Origin: Pollenia angustigena
Taxonomy: Eukaryota > Arthropoda > Insecta > Diptera > Polleniidae
DNA length: 64,000 nucleotides
Reading direction: 5' to 3'
Assembly: GCA_930367215.1 (NCBI GenBank)
Contig: OV884058.1
Coordinates: forward strand, 102,137,802-102,201,801
Shown: positions 55,321 to 64,000 of the stretch, in pieces
How positions within the stretch are numbered: position 1 is the first letter of the stretch
Layout of the letters: the number at the start of each line of letters is the position of its first letter
The notes under the pieces: model-generated
Seen by the model: only the letters and a program-made list of their open reading frames with translations
Databases searched by the model: none
What the model was told of the DNA's origin: nothing
Position numbers and translations under genes: made by a program

Positions 55321-57739
55321 TTAATAAGTTTTGAAAATTTATTCTTATTTTTAGTTTCCGTTTTTAAGAAAACTAAAATATACATAAACAAATTCCTAAA
55401 ATAAAAATCTCGCTTTGGTTTACAAAAAAACAAATTTATAACGTTTTCTTAGCAACAGCCATGAATACAAAAAATATTTGAAATAATGGTATTTATTTAT
55501 TTAAGAACAAACTCCTAATTTATACGTCGAAAATCCTGCTAAAGTGCTTGAAAAGAATGGTTAAAAATTGGATCTAATAAAACGTCACCAACTGAGCAAA
55601 TTGAATTTAATTTTGGAAAACCCCAATCAGATGTTAATGGATTGTGTATGACTCGTCATGTTGCACGTTTTAATTTATATCACATTAATTGTCGTCTAAA
55701 ATACACATAAAAGATATGGACAAAGATACTAAAATCATGAGAAGTTTTTTTTTTCAATTTAAAATAAATGAATGAATTAATTCTTTTCCTTGACTGCTTT
55801 GAAAGTCTGAACCATTGTATGTATGTGTTGTTTAGGATGCTGTTTAATGGTGACACCATATTGAGTACTCAAGTTTAAAATACAAACCAAAATTAACAAA
55901 AAAAAAAAAAAAAAATAAACAACAGCAAAAAGTACTATAGATACTTATAGCCACTCGTAGCATATATTCACTCAAAATCAAAAACAAACACTGTGTACAA
56001 CAACAGATCCAAGTACTAAATATTATACTTCTCGAAACATACAAACTGTTACTTTTTAAATGTATTTTTACTGTATTTAAGTTGTAGTTTTTATTGGGGG
56101 GGAGTGGTTTGAATGTTGCCTCGACTGTGAAGTGATTGTAACTCTTTAGTGCTGTTACTGCTTCTTTGAAGTTGCAGGTGTTGTACAAGATTTGTCACCT
56201 TCTTTTACTTGTACTTTTTTCCAACACGGGCGAAATGTTTGCTTAAAAGATGTTTAGATTTCATTGAATTGGTAGAAACTTTATGGGCCAACAAGAAAAA
56301 AAAAGAATTAATATTTATTATCAATTGTTTAGGCGATTGTTGTAGCATGTTGCTGTTACATCGTTTGTTACTGATGATGTAAATCATAAATATGTTACTT
56401 TTTCTGAATGCTTGGCGGGGTACCCTATACATCTCTATCCGAATTTTCAAGCATTTGGAGATTAAACATAATCTTTTACCGGACCTTCTTACCAATTGCT
56501 GGTCATTCGTAAGCCTAAAGTTATCGTTAAAGTCTAATTCCATTTTGAAGTTCCCAGATTTATCGTTGATTTCTTTAAAGGCCATGCTAGATGTTTAGGC
56601 TGCCTTTAGTTTCGTTTAAAATTGTTTCCCTGCTTTCATCTTATCTTTTTCTAAAGTTTACAATGTTGTTAATGTTCCTGCTGTTCTGCTGTTGCATTGT
56701 CGTACATGATTTTCTGTAACATCTTTGTTACCTGGTTGTTTGCAACCAAATGTTGTCAATTATTGGAACAAACGGCCGTTTATCATAACGTCATGCGTTT
56801 TCATTGCTGGCAAATGTTACTTTTGCGGCAACGCTTTGTTACATTCATATTTATTGTCATATTTATCGTTTCGTTGAAATATCTTTAAATAAACGAGGAG
56901 TGTGCAATAAGTTAAGCACTTGTAAAGATTATCTGTTTGTTTTACAGAGTATAGCGTAAGATTAATTTAATAAATGAGTAATTCCATGTCAAATCGACCA
57001 CGAGTGGGACCCGACCCCTTTCGATTTTAATGAAATTTGGTGTAAAATTCAAAATGTCATAATTTCGCCGAATTAGCCGAATGTGTTGATCTTATTTCTT
57101 CAATATCTCGAAAACTACTTTACATACGAAGATGATTTTTATGTAATTTTAAAGAGAATACTTGGGGCTACAAACAATGTGTTTAATTTTTTTTGAAAAA
57201 TGTTATATATCTGCAAAATATTAAATTTAATAAAGGACTAAGTCAAAAACCTATTTTTATGTTTGGCAGATTTTTTTATATAATACCTTTAACCGTTCTT
57301 TAAAAATTCTGAAACTTTGAAGCAGGTGATTTTTTTCTTTTTTAACAAAATTATTTAATTTGACCCCTGGTAGCTTAGGCCAGTTCATCAGGGACCTTTT
57401 TCCAAACAATTTGAAAAAGCTTAAGATATTATACAAATAAAACTGTAAATCGAATGAGAATTATAAGCACTCAAGTTTTATTTGCAACGATATCAGAGCT
57501 TAGACAAAGTACCAACAATAAACAGTTAGTTTATCTTTACTTACATTGCCATACAATTTTTATTTCTGCTATCTTTAAATGCAGTTAATTTTGTAACACC
57601 TTGATATTTAATTAATTTTCAGATAGCAGTTTTTTTATTCCTGTAAAATTAATGCATATACAGTCAGTATGCTTAATATTAATTTGCATGAGGAAACTGT
57701 AATTTTCTAGCAAGCATATGCCCATTGTCTTGGGTTACA
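55321..57739. other. Region without supported gene
   Basis: Two frames on the minus strand (55844-56188 and 56205-56585, 114 and 126 codons) have no motif and no partner; I do not call them genes. The part around 56980-57330 (CATGTCAAATCGACC, ATTTTAATGAAATTTGGTG) resembles a phrase common in dipteran repeats, but I cannot name it. Confidence 0.4.
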
Positions 57740-58071
57740 GTCATTAGTAGGGATGCGATTTCCATGCAAATGCATGTTTTTTGTCGATAGTCTAAGGCCG
57801 AGGCCACGCAATGAGCGGCTAAGCGTCAAGCGGCTGAGCGTCAAAGCGTCAAGTTTGAGCGGCAAGTGGCTTATTACTGAGCGTCACTTCTGAGCGGTTA
57901 GTTGTTAAAATGCCATTGTAAAGAGTGGCTTGTTCAATGTTATTACGCAAAAATCGTATTCATAAAAATGTTATGCGTTTTTTAAGAAAAAAAAATTGCA
58001 GCCTGTTCGTCGATTTCGAGCGAAGACTTCGTTCGCTTAACTTACATTTAAAACAAAAACAAATTATAAAC

Positions 58072-58161
58072 AAGTAAGAAAGTATAGTCGGTCAAGCCCG
58101 GCCATATGGCACCCTACAACACAGTATTAATAAACACATCATGCTAATGTGTCCATATTTA
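58072..58161 (+). repeat. 5' fragment of the AAGTAAGAAAGTACAGTCGG family
   Basis: About 90 bp match the starts of the copies at 51003 and 60641; the fragment stops at the TTA where the next MITE begins. Confidence 0.75.
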
Positions 58162-58774
58162 AGGCGACCGTACACGACATGTTTTTGTCATCTGACATGT
58201 CAAATTTTCCACTGCAAAACACATACATGTCGTGTGTTACCTTTTAAACTTTGCTTCTGTAAAAGTCAGATGCAAAGTCATCTGACAAAATTTCAATTAG
58301 AGCGTGCTCTATTTTCTTCTGACAAACCATCTGACATCAGAAATCTACGCCGAGAAGAAACCGGCAGCGGCGTCCACTATTGACGGAATCATTAGCCGGC
58401 TGCAGTTAATATTTTACAATACCGAGATATTTATGATCATCGCACCATTGAATAGAATTTATGTAAATATATATATAAAAACCGTTTCATTATAATATCC
58501 TAAATTGGTATATTTGAATTAAAAGAAAAATATGTTAAGATGGCTAAACTATTTTACGGCGTAAATAAACATTTTCGCGGCGGCATTTTTATTTGGTTTT
58601 TGCAACAACTATGCAAAATAAACAGAGACAATGTCAGATGCAAATTACATGTACGTTTATGACCGAATATTATAAATATTCTGTAAAACAGCAATTTTGA
58701 CAGACATGCACAATTACATGTGACTTGAAAAGTTGACAAGTCAGATGTAAAAAACATGTCGTCTATATGCACCT
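58162..58774. repeat. PIF-type MITE, AGGCGACCGTACACGACATG ends
   Basis: AGGCGACCGTACACGACATG and, inverted, AGGTGCATATAGACGACATG are flanked by TTA (58159-58161, 58775-58777). CATCTGAC/GTCAGATG words recur throughout. It is nested in 57796-59203. Confidence 0.82.
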
Positions 58775-59714
58775 TTATCAAGCAAGGGGAATTAAAACAT
58801 TTATATTCAAATCTACCTAATACAATACTGCCGTATGTCTGTGAAATGCTTTGATTTGCTGTTGCTAAAAGTTCACACCAAATGTACAAAACAAAAAATA
58901 ATTTCTCGTTCATATTTTTATTTTTAAAATTTGATAATCTGTCTTGCCATAATGCGGTCGGCTTTGTACGGATGAAATCATAAGCTCCATATTAACTTTT
59001 GCCATGTTTATTTTTTGACGCTCAGAAAACAACTAAAAATTAGAACAAGTTTTATTCCTGAGCGACGCCGATTAGCCGCTCAAAAATTTCGCTCGCATGC
59101 CGCTCATTTCGTGGCCACTTCAATAGTATTTCATATGTTTTAATTTTTTGACGCTCATCGCTCAGCCGCTTGACGCTAAGCCGCTCATTGCGTGGCCTCG
59201 GCCTAAGATCGATGTTGACCAATTATCTTTCCGAATCAACAAATTTGGATTAAAATGGCATCGATTTGTTTTTGCATATTGTTGCATATTTTGGTTAAAA
59301 TGCATATTTTTGCATATTTTGGTTTAAAATGCATATTTTTGCATATTTTATCATTTTTAAGGGATATATTTTTTTAATTTACATATCGAGCCCTAACAGC
59401 GAAAATAATGTAAGCGACATGATTTTCAATTTTCGTTTTTTTTAATAAATGACTTTATTGGCAACACTTGCATCATCTCCTAAAATATCATGGTCACATA
59501 ATGTACCGTTACGATTTTATAGCAAAAACAATTTTAATGTAAGCGACAAATTTCATACAAAATTAATATGAAATAAAACAAAAAAGCTCACTCCTGTAAA
59601 ATTTGATTTTTGGCGCTTACATTATTTTCGCGGTTAGGGGTCGATATTATTAATAAACATTTTCAAATCAAAAAATAAATTTTTTTTTGAATGAAATGTA
59701 TCTTTTGTACTGTT

Positions 59715-60190
59715 ACCACCACAGCCAGTAATAACAAGATGGGAAACCTGGTGTAGAATAATATTCAAAAAACTTTGAGCAATTTAAAAATGTTATAAAA
59801 GAACTTGTTGCTACCGATGCTTATGCAACTAAAAAAGTAAAAGATCAATTAGCATTTGTATTTTTCAACTACGAATATGTTGGTGAAACAATAACAAAAT
59901 TGGAGGAATTTAGTTCACTAAATAGGAGGAATCTAGTTCACTAAATAGACAGCTCAAATTAATTGATATTGCAGAAAGTAAAATTAATAATGTGGAATGA
60001 AGAATATCCCTGGAAAATAAACAAAAAATCCAAAACGTTTTTTCAAAAAACGTTTTCTGAATTAGAAAATATATGTATAGTCTACAAATGAATTAGCACC
60101 CTTCAATCATGCTCCTATAACATCGGTTGACGTTGAGAGTTTATTTTTCATGTGCAAAAGTTTTTTGTGTCCGAATAGGTTAACTTTTGG
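59715..60190 (+). pseudogene. hAT transposase remnants
   Basis: Scattered frames read PPQPVITRWETW, then FKNVIKELVATDAYATKKVK, LAFVFFNYEYVGETITKLEE and, after a gap, APITSVDVESLFF. These are in the order of hAT transposases of the type with a PP..TRW motif and a final S.VERSFS block. Several frame changes, stops and internal losses make it non-functional. Confidence 0.72.
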
Positions 60191-60640
60191 TAATATAAAA
60201 AGTATTTATTTGTTTATGTTTAAATTAGTAATTGAAATTAAGTTTTAAAACATATTGAACATTTTAAATAAAATAAAAAAAAAACGCATTTTTATTGAAA
60301 ATGTTTAAGTTTTAAGTGCATATTTTTTATTTCTTTAATGCATATTTTGGACTTTTTAGTGCATATTTTCGATTTTTTAGTGCATGAAAATCTCATCCCT
60401 AGTCATTAGTTTGATTTTGTTCAAAGTCCCTTAATTGTAATTCCAATACCAGAAGATCTTTGAACAGTTGATACAGAACATCCCAGAGAGTTCAATACTT
60501 AATATATGACAAAGGGAAATAAGCTATTGGTTTGCAGAATTTTCTGAAATCTCGATCCTCGTTCATATAAAAATCAAAAATAAATTGCGGGATTATTAAA
60601 ACTATTTTTAAAGAGTATTGTATCCAAATAAAAATAAAAC

Positions 60641-61309
60641 AAGTAAGAAAGTACAGTCGGTCCAGCCCGACCATGTGATACCCTACACCACAGTATGAAA
60701 AAACACATCATGCTTATATGTCCATAACAATTTGGATTTATCTACGTCATTAAAATCGGGTTGAAAGTTTGTGAGAGGCAAAAATTGCCACCTGCCTCCC
60801 CTTGTGGTCCTATTTTTGAAAAACTGTATAGCTTATGTGTCCATATAGATATGGATCTATCTATGTTTAAAATTTCATTAAAATCGGTTTAAGAGGCAGA
60901 AATTGCCCCTATCTCCCCTCTTGGTCCAATTTTTTAAAAAATGCATCCCTTCTGTGTCCATAAAGATATGGTTCTATCTATGTTTTAAACTTCATCAAAA
61001 TCGATTTGACAGTTTCTGAGAGGAAGAAATTTCCCCCTATCTTCCCTCGTGGTCCTACGATTTAGCCCATTTTCAATAGGATTGGTCCTTGTGCCAATAA
61101 GAACCTATGTCCCAAATTTTATCAAATTATAGCCAGCCAGCCAGCCAGCCAGCCTGCCACCCGGACGGACATCGTTAGTTCGACTCAGAAAGTGATTCTG
61201 AGTCGATCGGTATACTTTTAGGTGGGTCTAGGACCGATATTTGAGGACGTTACACACATCGCACAAATGCATAATACCCTCTCCACTATTGTGGTGTGGG
61301 TATAAAAAG
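60641..61309 (+). repeat. Dispersed repeat family, copy 2, with internal repeats
   Basis: Same start and end as the copy at 51003-51498, but longer because a module of about 120 bp (TGTGTCCATA, TCTATCTATGTT, AAATCGGTTT, GGCAGAAATTGCC) is repeated about three times. A CCAG run sits at 61135-61156. Confidence 0.82.
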
Positions 61310-62929
61310 TAAATTTCAACACCAAAAAAGGATTTATTCACAGCAAAAGTACTTACAAAATAAAAAAATCTTGCTACCAAGAGCCATATCTAAAGCGTTG
61401 TATTTCGCTTAGTTTTGCGTTGTTTGCCATACCTAAAGCTAAAGGTCCGCACCACGGACAATGGCACCATTGTCAGATAAATGACAACATTGTAAGATCT
61501 GACCACCGTCTGTACGAAGCTTAAGCACTGACAAATAATGCAGAATATAAATTTTTACTCCCAAAATATTTGCGGTACCGATTTGTTTGGTATGGGAATA
61601 TAGATTTCCCATATAACATATACCCATAACACTACTATTTTGACATAGAACTAGCTTCATTGCCATTATTTATTAACAATAGCGGCCAACTTCACTATTA
61701 TGCGCGGTGTCAAAATCGGATTTTCCAACTGCAAAGCGTAGCCGCAGCTCTATTTCGGTATGCTACATACAAATTGGTTGAGCATGAGAATTTTTGACAG
61801 CTAGAAAACGCTTTCCGCTCTTGTTTATAATGATATTGAGGATCACTTTCAATTAAATCTACAAGATTTCGGTGCAATGTAAATGCGCTATTAGGTTATT
61901 TGAATGCCATGTAAAAATGTTGTGCAAATTTGGATTTATTTCAACAATAAAACGACTACTAAAACTTTAACATTAAGTTGTAGCTATTATTGAGTATAGT
62001 TAATAATATCATTTTAAAAACCTTCACTTAAGAGTATTCTCGCCTTCCTTGACTAGCCTCGCATATTTAAATACAAATCTCTGAAGAGAAATATTTCTAT
62101 TGTTTTTTTTTCGGGCGAAAAAGAAATAACCACATTCACTCTTTTAGAGAAAAACGCACATTGAAATTAATGAACTTTAAATTGAACAACTAACATAAAT
62201 CAAATCATTTCTTTCAAAATCCTTACAACAGCATTTCCTTTACAACATTTGAAATCAAATAGAAATAAAACGCTTCAAATTCAACAACATTTTCACATTA
62301 TTAAACCCACTCCATTTAATAGCGTTTTTATTTTTTAAATGCTTTCTTAGGAAAAAAATTATAATTTTATATTTTAAAATAAATTTCATTTACACGAAAT
62401 GGAAATTTAAATTCAGAATTAACAAAAAAAACCTGAGAAAAGTTTTTACGCCCAATGATTTTGGATGCCTAAATTAAATTCTATAAATATAAAGTTTTTT
62501 TTTTTTATTTTTACTAAAAATTTTATATTTAATTTCTTTTTAAAGGTTTAAATTTAGAAAAAATTTAACATAAGTTTCGTTTTTCCTGAAGTGCATTATT
62601 AAAATAAATTTTAACCCATGACATCATTATGGCGAGCGAACTGATATGGGGAATGTGTAAGGAGGCAGGGGGCCGCACAATGTTTATGGTGAAAGATTAA
62701 AGAAAATAATTTACCACAACCCTGAAAAAAATTAATCTTAAAATTGTTTGAATTTAGGACTTACTCTTATTAGTTTGAAGTTTTCTTCACCAAAAATCCC
62801 ACTGTGTTTAAACGTAATACCGGAACTGACAATAATTTGAAAGCTTTAAGTTCTTCGCTATTTATATGAAAGTTAATAATATTTACATTTATTTTACTAT
62901 TAAATCCACTGTGAACCGAATATTATAAA
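61310..62929. other. AT-rich region without gene
   Basis: It contains a 79-bp MITE relic (see 61443) within a sequence related to 840-1070. The rest shows no structure that I can name. Confidence 0.4.
61443..61521. repeat. Short relic of the AGCTTCGTACAGACG MITE
   Basis: The right tip AAGATCTGACC..CTGTACGAAGCT matches 41797-42025; the left tip AGGTCCGCACCACGG is divergent. TAA flanks both ends (61440-61442, 61522-61524). Confidence 0.55.
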
Positions 62930-63175
62930 TCTGTGGCATTTTGACAAAAAATTTTAAGTAAAATTTAAAAAGTTAAAAAAAAAATATTGTCAATCATACG
63001 AATTTTCGTATAAAAAATATTTTTGTTTACCTTTTTAAAATTTTGTATTATTAATGAAAATTTTCTTTAATTTTGGTTTTTATTATTTTATAAAAATGAT
63101 TTTTTCACCGAGTTTTTTTTTTAAAAACTTTTTTGCTGTCTTATCTCAACTTAAGATTTTTTGTCAAAATGCCAC
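62930..63175. repeat. MITE with CTGTGGCATTTTGAC ends, copy 2
   Basis: Same tips and the same interior phrase (AAAATGATTTTTTCACCGA, CTTTTTTGCTGTCTTATCTC) as 50088-50268, with about 60 bp extra in the left half. Confidence 0.75.
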
Positions 63176-63592
63176 AGAAATATAAAAATAAATGATAAAG
63201 TTGGGAACATTGATTAATTTTCCTTTAATTTCTCGAGTTATAATAAAATCGAAACAAATTTCTTGCTCCTAAGCGATTTATAAAAACGGTTGTATGTGAG
63301 CTCTGAAAATAAAACTGGGTAAATTTATTTCGAAAATTATTTCTGAGACTTGTACCAATTTTTAACGCATTCGGTAAATAAATGTAGCAACAATTGCATT
63401 TGATAGGTTATGGATGCAACCAATTTTTTCAAAATTTCAAAGATGTGATGGGAAAGCTGTAAATACAATTTTTAAACAATATTGGTTTAAAAGACAACCA
63501 GTTATCTGCAAAATCTAAATTGGTAATCTCAATTCCCCTACCCTAAGGTAACACCAAAAAGTTGCCACCTACCCTAACGTTCATACAACTAA

Positions 63593-63769
63593 AGGCTCAG
63601 TTAGCCGGGAGTAACAGTAACGTTGCAAATCAGCTGATTCATTTTGTTGTATGTAAAGCAATCAGAACGATTACAGTTAGCAGTAAGATGTTACGTTTCA
63701 ATCTGTAAGAAATAGATTGGTCTTACTTTTTTACGGTAAAGTTACTGTTACTCCCGGCTAACTGAGCCT
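63593..63769. repeat. PIF-type MITE, AGGCTCAGTTAGCCGGGAGT ends
   Basis: AGGCTCAGTTAGCCGGGAGT and the inverse (63750-63769) are flanked by TAA (63590-63592, 63770-63772). The first 12 bases equal those of the 23227 and 39956 elements while the rest differs. Length 177 bp. Confidence 0.85.
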
Positions 63770-63858
63770 TAAAAGTCCAGACGGAATTTAAGTCCAGAGT
63801 CCCATTTAACTCCTACCTCAGTTAAGAGCGCCAAAAGCAATGATTTTAAATTTTTCTG

Positions 63859-63867
63859 TATAAAAGG
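63859..63867 (+). promoter_or_regulatory. Candidate TATA box of a gene beyond the window
   Basis: TATAAAAGG is followed 25-30 bp later by TTTAGCTCCAATT as a possible start site, a leader-like A-rich stretch, and an ATG at 63947 (MAIYLLLSP, then a possible exon end at CCCCAG). A short hydrophobic first exon would suit a secreted-protein gene, but the window ends before this can be judged. Confidence 0.35.
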
Positions 63868-64000
63868 CAATGGACGACCTGCATTTAGCTCCAATTACAA
63901 CTTAGAAAGATTAGAACAGTTCAGATAGCAAAGGTCAAAGCAGAACATGGCAATTTACTTGCTTCTTTCCCCAGAAATATAAGTTTTTTGAAATAAACAT

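Larger units (their letters stand above)
57796..59203. mobile_element. PIF-type element, GGCCGAGGCCACGCAATG ends
   Basis: GGCCGAGGCCACGCAATGAG at the left is perfectly mirrored at 59184-59203; TAA flanks both ends (57793-57795, 59204-59206). AGCGGCTAAGCGTCAAGCGG-type words recur in both arms. It contains a partial dispersed repeat and a nested MITE. No transposase was seen. Confidence 0.88.
57748..60401 (+). mobile_element. hAT element (GCATATTTT-rich) with nested MITEs
   Basis: TAGGGATGCGATTTCCATGC and, inverted, TAGGGATGAGATTTTCATGC are flanked by GTCATTAG (57740-57747, 60402-60409). Both subterminal zones repeat TGCATATTTT. Transposase remnants lie at 59715-60190. A PIF-type MITE (57796-59203) interrupts the left part. 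Confidence 0.88.

Noticed and set aside
55844..56188. 114-codon open frame on the minus strand
   Set aside because: Contains a run of Phe from an A-tract and no motif.
56205..56585. 126-codon open frame on the minus strand
   Set aside because: No recognisable domain and no neighbours or repeat homology; frames of this length occur by chance in a 64-kb window.
1..64000. CRISPR array, tRNA or rRNA genes
   Set aside because: The tandem arrays have no regular unique spacers, and I could not find tRNA A/B box pairs with a cloverleaf or any rRNA-like block.

Overview
This looks like a window of eukaryotic, most likely brachyceran-fly (Diptera), heterochromatin-like or intergenic/intronic DNA. It is strongly AT-rich, has short introns with GT..AG borders inside the broken genes, carries CATA/GTAT-type microsatellites, and holds insect-typical repeats: jockey-clade LINE, CR1-like LINE, Transib, many hAT elements, PIF/Harbinger elements with Myb/SANT accessory genes, and mariner/Tc1 relics. 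I see no convincing host protein gene, no tRNA or rRNA, and no CRISPR. The only hint of a host gene is a TATA-box promoter-like stretch in the last 150 bases. All reading is by eye; no database was searched.

Layout. 1-7 kb: a deleted Harbinger element (1281-2260) with remnants of both of its genes, a hAT MITE (2769-3464), fold-back repeats, and two abutting palindromic MITEs. 7-11.3 kb: a nearly complete Transib transposon (7208-10852) with CGACG target duplications and a RAG1-like transposase broken by one stop. It sits inside a small PIF-type MITE (7190-11318). 11.3-19.6 kb: a hAT element (8-bp duplication ATTACATT) expanded to 8.3 kb by a Harbinger element, a MITE and an apparently intact two-ORF jockey LINE. 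20-30 kb: a hAT MITE, a tandem-repeat-rich unclassified repeat carrying a MITE-in-MITE, two MITEs with CAG duplications, a 27-bp tandem array, and a Harbinger-type element containing further insertions. 30-44 kb: two mariner/Tc1-like pseudogenes, each split by a hAT element, an RNase H fragment, a large palindrome, several TWA-duplicating MITEs, an RTE-like LINE tail, and a broken Harbinger Myb/SANT gene. 44-48 kb: a 3.3-kb hAT element with no recognised transposase. 49-55 kb: a third CAG-duplicating MITE, a dispersed calyptrate-like repeat, and a CR1-like LINE (minus strand) with a 939-residue ORF2. 57-60 kb: a hAT element with transposase remnants, hosting a MITE that hosts another MITE. 60-64 kb: another copy of the dispersed repeat, more MITEs, and the candidate promoter.

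The most notable item is the Transib element. Its two ends carry the same heptamer (CACACTG) and the same nonamer (AAAAAAGTA), separated by 23 bp at one end and exactly 12 bp at the other. This is the 12/23 geometry of V(D)J recombination signals, next to a transposase that keeps the RAG1-type zinc ligands and two catalytic aspartates. Target duplications were recognised for nine hAT, about fourteen 3-bp (TWA or TGA) and three CAG insertions, which gives a clear relative order of insertion in the nests.
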